A stretch of 37,346 nt of DNA. Origin: Candidatus Saccharimonadota bacterium (GTDB taxonomy: Bacteria; Patescibacteriota; Saccharimonadia; Saccharimonadales; Saccharimonadaceae). How positions within the stretch are numbered: the stretch's first letter is position 1; the number at the start of each line of letters is the position of its first letter. The DNA is taken from positions 1-37,346 of the forward strand of contig JAFWHN010000003.1 of NCBI GenBank assembly GCA_017515205.1. The letters run 5' to 3'. This document shows, piece after piece, positions 1 to 9,031 of this stretch. The notes under the pieces were generated by a model, which was not told the DNA's origin, made no database searches, and saw only the letters and a program-made list of their open reading frames with translations. A program made the translations under genes and the position numbers.

Positions 1-1
1 C

Positions 2-664
2 CAAGTTACCCTCCCAACCATTGAAAAAACAGGCCATACTTGCAAATGGCAAGATAAAGCTGAGACCAGTACTTATTATGATTCTGGTGCTCAAATGACT
101 CCAACTAAAAACACAGAATTACAAGGTGTATGTACGGCAAAACCTGTCGAACCAGACACTCCCGACAGCGACCAATCCAAAGACTATGCTTTTTCCGAAG
201 GCACAGTATCATTAGACGAAAATGGCAATCTCATAATTAAAACTTCTGGCCCAGCAAACAAGTTTTCAAAACTCTTACTAAATGATGAGCCACTTGAAAA
301 AGACGTGGACTATACCATTGCGTACAATCCAGAAACTGGCGGCAGTATTATTACTCTAAAACATGACCTTGTAGCAGGTTTAGAAAATGGCCAATATGTT
401 ATTACTGCAGAATATGAAGATGGCGTTTCTAAAGCCACTATCACCAAAAATGATGATGAATTTACTATTAAAAATATCGAAGCAAAAGAAGACATAATAG
501 TGCCAAATACTTCTGGCACGCCAGACACTGGCATTACCACTAATAATAACGAAGGTATTATCGCAAGTACTCCATTCATCATTATTGCCACCATTCTATT
601 TGGTTCAAGTATCGCATTTATAATTCATCGCAATAGTAAAAGGGTCAGCTTCACTAAGCATTAA
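2..664 (+). CDS. Cell-surface protein, C-terminal part, with PDTG-type wall-sorting tail (5' end outside window)
   Basis: The reading frame is open from base 2, so the protein begins upstream of the window; the ATG at 95 is only an internal methionine. What is visible is an end of an InlB-like repeat (LPTI... around a TCKW core), a Pro/Asp linker (PVEPDTPDSD) and a globular segment of about 100 residues (GNLIIKTSG ... DVDYTIAYNPETGGSIITLK) that resembles X2/Ig-like stalk domains of wall-anchored proteins. The end reads VPNTSGTPDTG, a short polar spacer, a hydrophobic segment (FIIIATILFGSSIAFII) and a basic tail (HRNSKR), the layout of a sortase signal. The same C-terminal architecture recurs in the gene at 2201, so the two are paralogs. 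The role is presumably adhesion or surface display; the ligand is unknown. Surface location is fairly sure, function is not. Confidence 0.8.
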   Translation, partial: QVTLPTIEKTGHTCKWQDKAETSTYYDSGAQMTPTKNTELQGVCTAKPVEPDTPDSDQSKDYAFSEGTVSLDENGNLIIKTSGPANKFSKLLLNDEPLEKDVDYTIAYNPETGGSIITLKHDLVAGLENGQYVITAEYEDGVSKATITKNDDEFTIKNIEAKEDIIVPNTSGTPDTGITTNNNEGIIASTPFIIIATILFGSSIAFIIHRNSKRVSFTKH

Positions 665-676
665 AATAACTCAAAT

Positions 677-706
677 AAAGATAGCAGGTTAGAACCTGCT
701 ATCTTT
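677..706 (+). terminator. Intrinsic terminator after the first surface gene
   Basis: A perfect inverted repeat AAAGATAGCAGGTT / AACCTGCTATCTTT with a 2-base centre begins 13 bases after the stop codon. Its end is T-rich, so it should work as a Rho-independent terminator. Confidence 0.85.
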
Positions 707-737
707 CTTACCTATTTTCAAGAAAGAATAATTAGAG

Positions 738-743
738 TATAAT
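738..743 (+). promoter_or_regulatory. proS -10 box (leaderless type)
   Basis: TATAAT ends 7 bases before the proS ATG and there is no Shine-Dalgarno sequence in between. Transcription should start at or next to the ATG. TTTTCA lies 17 bases further upstream as a possible weak -35. Confidence 0.7.
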
Positions 744-750
744 TATCACT

Positions 751-1983
751 ATGAAAATGTCACAATCTTTTGTTAAAACTCTACGTCAAGCCTCAGGTGA
801 AGAAACTACTAAAAACGGTGCACTTCTCACTCGAGCCGGATACATCCATAAAGAGATGGCCGGTATTTACGATTTTTTACCTCTCGGCCTCAAAGTTCTC
901 GAAAACATCAAAAATATCATCCGTGAAGAATTAAATAAAATCGGCTGCGAAGAACTATTAATGTCTACTTTGCAAAATCCTGAACCTTGGGAAAAAACTA
1001 ATCGTTTTTCTAACCAACAAGTCGATATTTGGTTCAAAACCGAACTCTCTAGCGGCGGCGAACTCGGTCTCGCCCCTACTCACGAAGAACCAGTCACCGA
1101 ACTTCTTAAAAGCTACGTCAAAAGCTACAAAGATTTGCCCATTCACATTTATCAATTTCAAACTAAATTCAGAAATGAAAAACGCGCTAAATCCGGTATT
1201 CTCCGTAGTCGCGAATTTCTCATGAAAGATCTTTATAGTTTTCATACTACACCAGAAGAATTAGATGATTACTACAATCAAATCATGCAAATTTATCAAA
1301 CCATTTTTAAACGCGTAGGCATCGGAGATATTACCTATCCAACTTTTGCTTCTGGTGGTATCTTTTCTAAATACTCCCACGAATTCCAAACTTTACTACC
1401 AGTAGGCGAAGATACTGTTTATTATAACGAAGATAAATCAATTGTCTTAAACAAGGAAGTCTACTCGCCAGAGGTTCTAAACGATCTAGGCGTTAAACCA
1501 GAAGAATTACAAGCCACTACCGCTGCTGAAGTCGGCAATATCTTCAAACTCCAAACCAAATTCACAAATCCGCTAGGTCTTAAATACTCCGCCGAAGATA
1601 ACACCGAAAAAGAAATCTATATGGGCTGTTATGGCATTGGCGTTTCTCGCCTCATGGGCGTCATCGCCGAAGTTCACACCGATGACAAGGGGCTTGTCTG
1701 GCCAGAATCAGTTGCACCGTTTAAATATCATCTCATCGCCATCGGTGACGAAGGCACCAAAATCGCCAACGAATTATATGAAAAACATCCAGATCAATTC
1801 CTTTTTGACAATCGAGACAATCTTCGCATAGGTGAAAAATTCGCCGATGCCGATCTCATCGGCTTACCATACCGTATTGTTATTTCTGACAAAACCCTAG
1901 CCGAGAACTCCGTCGAAATCACCGAACGTAGTAACGGCAAATCCAAGCTTTTACCACTCAAAGCCTTCCAAAAAAACCTATAA
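751..1983 (+). CDS. proS: Prolyl-tRNA synthetase without the editing insertion
   Basis: Charges tRNA-Pro with proline in the cytoplasm. The class II catalytic core is complete: motif 2 (FRNEKRAKSGILRSREFLMKD) and motif 3 (MGCYGIGVSRLMG) are present, followed by an anticodon-binding domain (residues ~325-410: FKYHLIAIGD, FLFDNRDNLRIGEKFADADLIGLPYRIVI in part). At 410 residues it is about 160 shorter than the usual bacterial enzyme. The missing part is the INS (YbaK-like) editing domain between motifs 2 and 3; a short linker (YYNEDKSIVLNKEVY...) stands there instead. Such short forms are known in alphaproteobacteria and mitochondria. ATG at 751 fits the leaderless promoter; a second ATG lies at 757. 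Three tRNA-Pro genes lie further along the window. Confidence 0.97.
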   Translation: MKMSQSFVKTLRQASGEETTKNGALLTRAGYIHKEMAGIYDFLPLGLKVLENIKNIIREELNKIGCEELLMSTLQNPEPWEKTNRFSNQQVDIWFKTELSSGGELGLAPTHEEPVTELLKSYVKSYKDLPIHIYQFQTKFRNEKRAKSGILRSREFLMKDLYSFHTTPEELDDYYNQIMQIYQTIFKRVGIGDITYPTFASGGIFSKYSHEFQTLLPVGEDTVYYNEDKSIVLNKEVYSPEVLNDLGVKPEELQATTAAEVGNIFKLQTKFTNPLGLKYSAEDNTEKEIYMGCYGIGVSRLMGVIAEVHTDDKGLVWPESVAPFKYHLIAIGDEGTKIANELYEKHPDQFLFDNRDNLRIGEKFADADLIGLPYRIVISDKTLAENSVEITERSNGKSKLLPLKAFQKNL

Positions 1984-2124
1984 ACACCATATATATTATA
2001 AGTTTTAAAAACAATACGCTAGCTTTTGAATCGAAAAAGTTTTTATCATTTTTACTACAGCTAGTTATGTTTTTAATAATCTAATCTATATCAAAAACTT
2101 TTCCACAGCACCTAATAAGAATTA

Positions 2125-2148
2125 CTAAAAAACACTTGTGTTTTTTAG
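2125..2148. terminator. AT-rich palindrome, possible bidirectional terminator
   Basis: CTAAAAAACAC and its exact complement GTGTTTTTTAG are separated by TT, between proS and the second surface gene. Runs of A and T on the two sides would suit termination in either direction. The stem is AT-rich, so efficiency is uncertain. Confidence 0.5.
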
Positions 2149-2158
2149 AAATATATTT

Positions 2159-2164
2159 TATACT
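2159..2164 (+). promoter_or_regulatory. Possible -10 box of the second surface gene
   Basis: TATACT lies 36 bases before the ATG at 2201, with an AAAGG Shine-Dalgarno-like sequence at 2174-2178. The gap from AAAGG to the ATG (22 bases) is long, so either the start or the ribosome site could differ. An in-frame stop at 2186 limits the start to 2189 or later. Confidence 0.4.
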
Positions 2165-2200
2165 AAAACATAGAAAGGTCAAACATAAAAAATAAAAAAT

Positions 2201-4336
2201 ATGCTAGTAATTAGTAAAAAGAAGCTCTTTTTTCGAAGTATAGCTTCGTTTTTAATCATCACTCTCATTTCATTACCAATCGTCAAAAACATAACAAATA
2301 ACCTGCTTGCATCTGCAGAATCATGCCCAAGCGCAGAAGCCTCCAATTGTAGTACATGGAAAAAAGGAACAAATAGCGGAAAATCCTATTATTTGTACAA
2401 TGGCACTTTAGGATCCATTTGGGTAGACGAAAACATTCTTGATAACGCAGACTACTTCGTTGGTGATTATGCAGGCGGTAAATACGTTGTTATTAAACCA
2501 GAATACTTAAACACTCTCGAAGCCAAAGACCAGTATTATGAAATAACAATTACACTTTCCGATTACCCAGAAGAACTATACAAGTATTATCTAAAGATTG
2601 AACCAGCGGATGACACAGAATTTACAGAAATAATCAATCAGACAATTGAAGGAAACACTGCAGGAACTATTCAACATACATTAAATTGGACACCAATTCC
2701 CGGTTCTGACATCGAATTTCGAAATACCATGGGCGGCGAAACCAGTACATTACATATTGTGGCCGGTCAAGCATACTCAGTCACGTCGAAGTTTGACATT
2801 ACCACTACCTACGACGGGAATAAAACGATAACTGTAAATTCACTCGGAAATGATCCAGAACCATTCACTGCAATAGATGTTACTTACCTTACAAATGACA
2901 AAACCGAGCCCACCCCAGATCCAGATTATACCTGGACCAAAGGCAGCACCACTGGGTTAACTATAAATAATGCTTACGATCAATCAACAGAAACTCCTGA
3001 AGGGATAAAACTAAATAATACTATAGTAAACTGGCATAACTGCATCACAGATTCAAATGGCAATATCACTATCGCTACAAGTTGTTTAAATAATTTTGAA
3101 GCTGGCATATATACAATAAACCTAGACTATACAGCCGAAGAAGCAGAAGGCCATATATTTAGTCGTGAACTAGGAACACTCGCAATTGAAAACGAAAACC
3201 CAACTCCAACATATACCGTCACACTAAACCCCAACGGTGCAAGCAATGTGCCAACAGCATCAACTCAAGTTACATATGGCATGCATTCCTTAGATCCAAT
3301 CGCCATACTTCCTATCAAAGCAACTACAACTGAAACCAGAACCATTTCAGGTTTTACATTAAGCGAAAGTGCTAATGGCGCCACCGTTTCTTCAACTGAA
3401 ACGCTAAATAGCAAAAGTGATACCCACTATGTCTTTAATGGTTGGTATGAAGAGCCTGCCGCAATTAATAAAGTCGCATCAAATGACTCCTCCCCAACAT
3501 ACCCGAAACTAGAGCCAAATACTGCATACACCAACGAAGAAAGACAATGGATTGATACGTCAGGAAACGTTACCTTATATGCAGGCTATACATCTACTAC
3601 TGACCCATATACTTCAGTCACATTACCAACTATCACTAAAGACAATTTTACTTGTGGTTGGAGCACCAATAGTTCTAGTACTAACTACACCTATGCTTCA
3701 AATGCGAGTATTACTCCAAATAGTAACTTAACGCTCTATGGTATATGTAAAGCTAATTCAGTCAATCCAGATGATCCAGTTAACCCAGATGACCCAGTTA
3801 ACCCAGACGGTCCAGTCAATCCAGATGACCCGAACAAATCAGATGAAGAATCAAACAATAAAAAATATCCAATTACAAACAGCATCCAAACTTTAGGTGA
3901 AAACGATAATCTGATTATCAAATCTAACGGAAAAGCCGATAAGCTTATTGGAATAGAAATTGATGGCAAAGAAATACCGAAAGATTATTTTAAAATCACA
4001 ACTAATCCAAAAACTGGTGAAATCATTATCGAAATTAATCACGATTTCGCAATTAATCTAAAAGATGGTGAACATAAGATTGCTATAGTTTATGACGACG
4101 GCACTTCCGAAGGAATAATTACGAAAAATGGCAATAATTTCGTTATTGAAAATATAGACACAGAAGTACCAAACACTTCCAATATTACTCCAGATACAGG
4201 CACAATGACTAAAAAGAATGGAAGTGTCATCGATAACGCTCCAATAATTCTGACTACTATCATAGTCGTTTCTTCAATCGCAACAATGGCTATACGCAAA
4301 AACGGTAAAAAGATTACTTTGCCAAAAAACAAATAA
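2201..4336 (+). CDS. Exported surface protein with InlB-type repeats and PDTG sorting tail
   Basis: Secreted and probably wall- or membrane-anchored, 711 residues. The N-terminus is a signal peptide (basic KKK, hydrophobic core, LLASAES). The middle contains an InlB/Listeria-Bacteroides-type repeat (about residues 345-470: YTVTLNPNGASN ... YVFNGWYEE ... VTLYAGY) and a second, shorter one (VTLPTITKDNFTCGW ... LTLYGICK). A fourfold VNPDDP linker follows (about 521-544), then an X2/Ig-like domain (NDNLIIKSNGK ... KDYFKITTNPKTGEIIIEI). The tail is VPNTSNITPDTG, with TPDTG at 663-667, then a hydrophobic segment and a basic end. It is a paralog of the gene ending at 664, with proS between them. InlB repeats are typical of adhesins; the actual partner cannot be told. 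Confidence 0.88.
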   Translation: MLVISKKKLFFRSIASFLIITLISLPIVKNITNNLLASAESCPSAEASNCSTWKKGTNSGKSYYLYNGTLGSIWVDENILDNADYFVGDYAGGKYVVIKPEYLNTLEAKDQYYEITITLSDYPEELYKYYLKIEPADDTEFTEIINQTIEGNTAGTIQHTLNWTPIPGSDIEFRNTMGGETSTLHIVAGQAYSVTSKFDITTTYDGNKTITVNSLGNDPEPFTAIDVTYLTNDKTEPTPDPDYTWTKGSTTGLTINNAYDQSTETPEGIKLNNTIVNWHNCITDSNGNITIATSCLNNFEAGIYTINLDYTAEEAEGHIFSRELGTLAIENENPTPTYTVTLNPNGASNVPTASTQVTYGMHSLDPIAILPIKATTTETRTISGFTLSESANGATVSSTETLNSKSDTHYVFNGWYEEPAAINKVASNDSSPTYPKLEPNTAYTNEERQWIDTSGNVTLYAGYTSTTDPYTSVTLPTITKDNFTCGWSTNSSSTNYTYASNASITPNSNLTLYGICKANSVNPDDPVNPDDPVNPDGPVNPDDPNKSDEESNNKKYPITNSIQTLGENDNLIIKSNGKADKLIGIEIDGKEIPKDYFKITTNPKTGEIIIEINHDFAINLKDGEHKIAIVYDDGTSEGIITKNGNNFVIENIDTEVPNTSNITPDTGTMTKKNGSVIDNAPIILTTIIVVSSIATMAIRKNGKKITLPKNK
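3761..3832 (+). repeat. Four 18-base tandem repeats encoding VNPDDP
   Basis: Units begin at 3761, 3779, 3797 and 3815, each a variant of GTtAAcCCAGATGAcCCA. They encode VNPDDP, VNPDDP, VNPDGP and VNPDDP, a stiff acidic linker before the wall-proximal domain. Copy number may vary between strains by slippage. Confidence 0.9.
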
Positions 4337-4391
4337 TAAAACTTAACAACAAAAAAACTCCCAACTACACTCGATGCCAAAATACTTTTAA

Positions 4392-6746
4392 TTACTTTTG
4401 TAACGCTTCAGTAACCCCTTTCTGGTTTTTCTGAATTAGCTTAATCCTCGCCTTAATCTCATTTTTTCCAATTTCCACTGCTCGCATAAGCGTAGGATCA
4501 TCTTTTAACGGCTCAAAAAACTTATAATACTTATCGAATTCTTCTTCTGTTCGTGCTAATTTGCCAATCACCATTGGATAGTCACCCAAAGTTTTCTCAC
4601 CACCAGCTTCTTTTATCATTTCCCAATTTTTTACCATCCAGTCAAACGCTTTTTTACGCGACTTCGGATTTTTATAAAGACACACAAATAAATGCAATTG
4701 GTCCTGTGGCTTCACCACTTCTGTATCATTCAATAATCTCAATACTTTATCCAATTCTCTTTTATCACGTACCAAAGTTGCTGCTAATAGATAATCAAAC
4801 CTCACATCCGGATCTGCTATAGTTTGGTATTTCTCCAAATACTCATCTACCATCTTTGGCTCCAAATAAATTTTCGCACTCAAAATATCATCCCTTATTT
4901 CCGCATCCATTTTTCGATAATCTTTATCATACCAAGTGGCCAATTTCTTAAATCTTTCTTTGTCTTCAGCATAATAATCAAGCGCCATTAGATTTGCTCT
5001 CAGCCTAATTACATTCTCATCGTCATCTTTTTTCGTCGCCAAACCAATTTCAGCCAACTTCGCATCCACTAACTTTAAAGTATATTGCTTCAACTTCTTC
5101 TCTTCTGGTGATCCATCATCTACATAGACCATCAAATTTCCCACGAGTCCTGCCACCTTATTCCAAACTGCCGCTTGATCTTCAAACTTAAATCGCATTA
5201 AAAGCGGAACCAAAAAAGCCGCACTTTGCATTCCCGCTTTCGTAATCAAATCTCGGTCTATTAAAAGTCTTAGTTTTTCTTCCAATCCCAATTTATCAAA
5301 ATCTTTTAATCTCTCATTAAATTCTGTTTCCTTTAGATTCAGTATATAATGTCCACTCATATCTTCCGTCACCCTCGGAATCGGCCATTCATCTTTTTCA
5401 CAAGGTCCATCTAATAAAAATCTTTTTTGGCTAAACTTTCTAAAATCATACGCCTCACTCGTAATTATCGGATAGCCCGGTTTGTCAATGAATGCATGCA
5501 TTAATTCACTCGGATTAAACTCTGCGTATGGTTCCAAAGCTTTCCACAAATCATCACCCACCGTATTTTGATATTTATACTTTTCAAAATAATCTCGAAT
5601 TCCTTTGCAAAAATTCTCCCAGCCCATCAAACGAATCAGCATCAACATTAATCTTGCACCTTTTGCATACACAATCGCTCCATCAAAAAGCGTTGCAATT
5701 TCTTCTGGGCTTTTTACATCTTGATGCACTGATTGCACACCCTTATAAGCATCACGAAGCAGTGCCGCATAACAATCACTAGTGAAGAAACTCTCAAAAA
5801 TTTTATATTCTGGATGAATATAATCCGTCGCATAGTATTCCATCACCGTCGCGAACGATTCGTTCAGCCACAAATCATCCCACCATTTCATCGTCACCAG
5901 ATCACCAAACCACTGGTGTGATAATTCGTGCGAAACAGTAAGAGCTACCGACTTCTTCGTACCAAGCGTCGCATCCGGAGATGCTAGCATCATCGATTCA
6001 CGATAAGTCACCAGTCCCCAGTTTTCCATCGCTCCCGCTTCAAAATCTGGCAGGGCCACCTGATCCAATTTTTTCAAAGGATATGGCAAACCGAAATTAT
6101 CATCATAAAATTCCAAACTTCTCGCTGCAATTTCATTCGCAAAATCTACCGAATTTACATCCTGGTTCAAAGCACAGTAAGTCGTAATTTCCACACCATG
6201 CTCATTTTTTACTGTATGACCATGAAACTTACCAATCACCCATGCAAGTAAATATGTAGACATCCGTGGCGTCGGTTCACCCATCGGTACATTTGTCAAA
6301 ATCAAATCATCCTTTTCTGGAACACTGATTTTTAATTCAAACACGGCTTTTGCAGCCGGTTCGTCAATACACGGAAAAGCCTCCCGTGCATAATGACTTT
6401 CAAATTGCGTTGCCACTATCGTTTCGGTTTTACCTTTATATTCATAAGTTGACAAATATGCACCCTGCATATTCTCATTTAACTTACCATGATAGACGAT
6501 TTTAATTTCATTCTCACCAAGCGAAACATCTTCAATTTCCAAAACTTTTCCATCCGCCTTAAACTCGACCTTTTTATCATTTACTAAAACATCAGTCACT
6601 TTTAACCCCACCGCGTGGAATTTTACCGTTTCGCTTAAAGCCTCACCACAAACAGTCACTTCTCCACCAATCGTTTTTTTATTCTTATCAATCAAAAGAT
6701 CAAGCAGATACTTTTCTGGTTTAAAGTATTTTAACAATCTTTCCAT
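4392..6746 (-). CDS. pepN: M1-family zinc aminopeptidase (aminopeptidase N-like)
   Basis: Removes N-terminal residues from peptides. The signature exopeptidase motif GAMEN is at residues 238-242 and the zinc site HELSH at 273-277 is followed by the third ligand Glu296 (WLNESFA). An N-terminal beta domain precedes it and a long alpha-helical C-terminal domain follows. At 784 residues the length is normal for short bacterial or archaeal M1 enzymes. No signal peptide is seen, so it is probably cytoplasmic, where it could complete breakdown of peptides released by FtsH or imported from a host. It lies 9 bases downstream of ftsH, with AGGGAG before the ATG, so the two are co-transcribed. Confidence 0.95.
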   Translation of the reverse strand: MERLLKYFKPEKYLLDLLIDKNKKTIGGEVTVCGEALSETVKFHAVGLKVTDVLVNDKKVEFKADGKVLEIEDVSLGENEIKIVYHGKLNENMQGAYLSTYEYKGKTETIVATQFESHYAREAFPCIDEPAAKAVFELKISVPEKDDLILTNVPMGEPTPRMSTYLLAWVIGKFHGHTVKNEHGVEITTYCALNQDVNSVDFANEIAARSLEFYDDNFGLPYPLKKLDQVALPDFEAGAMENWGLVTYRESMMLASPDATLGTKKSVALTVSHELSHQWFGDLVTMKWWDDLWLNESFATVMEYYATDYIHPEYKIFESFFTSDCYAALLRDAYKGVQSVHQDVKSPEEIATLFDGAIVYAKGARLMLMLIRLMGWENFCKGIRDYFEKYKYQNTVGDDLWKALEPYAEFNPSELMHAFIDKPGYPIITSEAYDFRKFSQKRFLLDGPCEKDEWPIPRVTEDMSGHYILNLKETEFNERLKDFDKLGLEEKLRLLIDRDLITKAGMQSAAFLVPLLMRFKFEDQAAVWNKVAGLVGNLMVYVDDGSPEEKKLKQYTLKLVDAKLAEIGLATKKDDDENVIRLRANLMALDYYAEDKERFKKLATWYDKDYRKMDAEIRDDILSAKIYLEPKMVDEYLEKYQTIADPDVRFDYLLAATLVRDKRELDKVLRLLNDTEVVKPQDQLHLFVCLYKNPKSRKKAFDWMVKNWEMIKEAGGEKTLGDYPMVIGKLARTEEEFDKYYKFFEPLKDDPTLMRAVEIGKNEIKARIKLIQKNQKGVTEALQK

Positions 6747-6755
6747 CGTTTCTCC

Positions 6756-8675
6756 CTAATGCAACTTAGCAGCTATTGGTAATTTCGCTTCTTTTAACAA
6801 CGGCCCAAGGTCATTTTCTTCCAAAGTTTCATGCGCCAATAATTCTCCTGCCAGTTTATCCAATAATTTCTTATTAGTCTTCAAAACTTCTTCTGCTCTT
6901 TTTGCCGCTTCGTCTGAAAGCTTTTTAATTTCCGCATCGATTATCTCCGCTGTCTTTTCCGAATATGGCTTACCTGCTGTAATAGTATAATAGCCCGTCG
7001 CTTCATCTGGAAATACCAAATTGCGTGTATTCTCTCCCATACCCTCTTCTACGACCATCGACTTTGCAAGTTCTGCGACGTTCTTAAGGTCTGACGAAGC
7101 ACCAGTCGTAATAGCATCTGTACCAAATATCAACTTTTCCGCTACTCTACCGCCCATGCCACGTGCCAAGATATCTTTCAATTCAAAAATATTCTTATAA
7201 CTTCTATCTTCCGGTGGCAAGAACCAAGTCACCCCACCAGTGTTACCACGCGGAATAATCGTAATCTTATGCACTGGATCAGAATCAGGCAACACGTGCC
7301 CTACAATCGCATGACCTGCTTCGTGATAAGCAGTAATTTTCTTTTCCATGTCATTCATCACTTTTGATTTCCGCTCTGGACCAATCGCTACTCTCTCAAA
7401 TGCCTCAGTCAAGTCCTTATTCGAAATTGCTTTATGACCTTCTCGTGCCGCTGTAATTGCCGCCTCATTAGCAATATTTGCTAAATCTGCACCAGATGAT
7501 CCAGCCGTCTTTTTTGCAAGTGATTCCAAATCTACATCTTCCGATACTGGTTTGCCCTTAAAATGCACTTTCAATATTTCTAAACGATCTTTTCTCTCCG
7601 GTAGTGTTACATTCACGTGACGATCAAACCGACCAGGACGTAACAATGCTTTATCAAGCATATCCACACGATTTGTCGCCGCCATCACAATTACACCAGA
7701 ATCATTATCAAACCCATCCATTTCTACCAAAATCTGATTAAGCGTCTGCTCATCTTCACGTCCTGCACCACCACGTGCATCACGTTTATGTGCTACCGCA
7801 TCAATTTCATCAATAAAGATAATCGACGGCGCATTTTTCTTTGCCTTTGAAAACAGATCGCGCACTCTAGACGCGCCCACACCTACAAACATCTCCGCAA
7901 ATTCTGAACCAGAAATCGAGAAGAACGGCACATTAGCTTCACCAGCTACGGCGCGCGCCATCAAAGTTTTACCAGTGCCCGGCTCGCCTGCAAGTAGCAC
8001 CCCACGTGGAATTTTCGCACCTAATTTCTCATACTTTTTTGGACTCTTCAAAAAATCCACAATTTCTGTTAAATCTTGCTTAGCTGCTTCGTTCCCAGCT
8101 ACATCTTTGAAAGTAACTTTCTTTTTATCTGGTCCGTATAGTCTTGCTTTTGATTTACCAAAGCCTAACGACTGGTTATTTGCCATATTCGCTTGTTTCA
8201 TCATCCATGAGAAGAAAATTACAATTGCCACAATCGGAAGTACCGTCAAGGCCACATCTAACACGATTCCCCAAGCATCAACGTCCTCTTTGTATTCGAT
8301 AATCGGATAAGACTCCTGACACTTTGTTAACTCTTCACCCTCTAGATCTTCACAATGATTCACTAATCCCTGGTCATAAAGTGTGCCAGAATTATCCTTA
8401 CGAGAAGTTTCAGTTGGTTGATCCTTTCCTTTCAAAGTAATATCAAGCGTATTGCCAGTCACGGCAATTCTTGCAATATCACCTTCCGGATCATTCGCCC
8501 TAGTAATTACTTCCGAAATCGGCACCTCAGTTTTCTGCACCTTATTATAGCTCATATTGCTAATCAAAAAGGCTCCTAGAAAAACCAACACCACCGCAAA
8601 CAAAACGCTTCTTATAGTGTTTGATTTATTATTAACAGGCTTACCCTTTGTTTTATTCGTGATGTTTTCCGCCAC
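6756..8675 (-). CDS. ftsH: ATP-dependent zinc metalloprotease FtsH
   Basis: Membrane-bound AAA+ protease that degrades misfolded membrane proteins and regulators. Membrane segments lie at residues ~22-40 and ~137-157. The AAA domain has Walker A (GEPGTGKT, 230-237), Walker B (IIFIDE, 285-290) and the second region of homology ([18 protein letters not shown]). The zinc site is HEAGH (451-455). The 639-residue length is usual. Odd: the extracytoplasmic domain carries a Cys pair (C108, C119) in an acidic loop, which could form a disulfide. The start is GTG at 8675, fixed by AAAGGAG 9 bases upstream. It is the first gene of an ftsH-pepN operon. Confidence 0.98.
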   Translation of the reverse strand: MAENITNKTKGKPVNNKSNTIRSVLFAVVLVFLGAFLISNMSYNKVQKTEVPISEVITRANDPEGDIARIAVTGNTLDITLKGKDQPTETSRKDNSGTLYDQGLVNHCEDLEGEELTKCQESYPIIEYKEDVDAWGIVLDVALTVLPIVAIVIFFSWMMKQANMANNQSLGFGKSKARLYGPDKKKVTFKDVAGNEAAKQDLTEIVDFLKSPKKYEKLGAKIPRGVLLAGEPGTGKTLMARAVAGEANVPFFSISGSEFAEMFVGVGASRVRDLFSKAKKNAPSIIFIDEIDAVAHKRDARGGAGREDEQTLNQILVEMDGFDNDSGVIVMAATNRVDMLDKALLRPGRFDRHVNVTLPERKDRLEILKVHFKGKPVSEDVDLESLAKKTAGSSGADLANIANEAAITAAREGHKAISNKDLTEAFERVAIGPERKSKVMNDMEKKITAYHEAGHAIVGHVLPDSDPVHKITIIPRGNTGGVTWFLPPEDRSYKNIFELKDILARGMGGRVAEKLIFGTDAITTGASSDLKNVAELAKSMVVEEGMGENTRNLVFPDEATGYYTITAGKPYSEKTAEIIDAEIKKLSDEAAKRAEEVLKTNKKLLDKLAGELLAHETLEENDLGPLLKEAKLPIAAKLH

Positions 8676-8698
8676 TTTTTTATCTCCTTTATCTCTTT

Positions 8699-8707
8699 AT
8701 TTTATCA
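8699..8707 (-). promoter_or_regulatory. ftsH promoter, extended -10
   Basis: TGATAAAAT on the minus strand, about 24 bases upstream of the GTG start. It leaves a short leader that holds the Shine-Dalgarno sequence AAAGGAG. Confidence 0.6.
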
Positions 8708-8724
8708 CATTTATTGGAATAATA

Positions 8725-8733
8725 TGATATAAT
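8725..8733 (+). promoter_or_regulatory. Promoter of the tRNA-Pro cluster, extended -10
   Basis: TGATATAAT ends 10 bases before the first tRNA-Pro. It diverges from the ftsH promoter about 20 bases away. Confidence 0.7.
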
Positions 8734-8743
8734 TTATGTGTGC

Positions 8744-8819
8744 CTGGGTGTGGCGCAGTTGGTAGCGCGCGACTTTTGGGAAGTCGAGGCCGCTGGTTCA
8801 AGTCCAGTCACCCAGACCA
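8744..8819 (+). tRNA. tRNA-Pro (anticodon TGG)
   Basis: The acceptor stem CTGGGTG/CACCCAG starts with the C1-G72 pair typical of bacterial tRNA-Pro. The anticodon stem CGACT/AGTCG encloses TTTGGGA, giving anticodon TGG. The T loop is TTCAAGT and CCA is encoded. It is the first of three tandem proline tRNAs. Confidence 0.97.
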
Positions 8820-8832
8820 TTTTTTATGATTC

Positions 8833-8909
8833 CTGGGATTGGCGCAGCCCGGTAGCGCGCACGCATGGGGTGCGTGAGGTCAGGAGTTCAAATCTCCTAT
8901 CCCAGACCA
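8833..8909 (+). tRNA. tRNA-Pro (anticodon GGG)
   Basis: The acceptor stem is CTGGGAT/ATCCCAG, the anticodon stem CACGC/GCGTG encloses ATGGGGT (anticodon GGG), the T loop is TTCAAAT and CCA is encoded. It starts 13 bases after the previous tRNA, with no terminator between them. Confidence 0.95.
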
Positions 8910-8934
8910 TAATACAATCTAGAATAATATACAT

Positions 8935-9010
8935 CTGGGTGTGGCGCAGTTGGTAGCGCGCAGCGTTCGGGACGCTGAGGTCGTCAGTTCAAGTCTGATC
9001 ACCCAGACCA
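8935..9010 (+). tRNA. tRNA-Pro (anticodon CGG)
   Basis: The acceptor stem is CTGGGTG/CACCCAG, the anticodon stem CAGCG/CGCTG encloses TTCGGGA (anticodon CGG), the T loop is TTCAAGT and CCA is encoded. The acceptor stem matches that of the TGG isoacceptor, suggesting local duplication. Confidence 0.96.
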
Positions 9011-9016
9011 TTTTTA

Positions 9017-9025
9017 TGCTATAAT
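9017..9025 (+). promoter_or_regulatory. Leaderless-type promoter of the gene at 9032
   Basis: TGCTATAAT ends 6 bases before the ATG at 9032 and begins 6 bases after the last tRNA-Pro. Confidence 0.7.
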
Positions 9026-9031
9026 AAAATC

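Noticed and set aside
95-97. ATG at 95 as the start of the first gene
   Set aside because: The frame is open back to base 2 with protein sequence that matches the end of the second repeat in the paralog at 2201.
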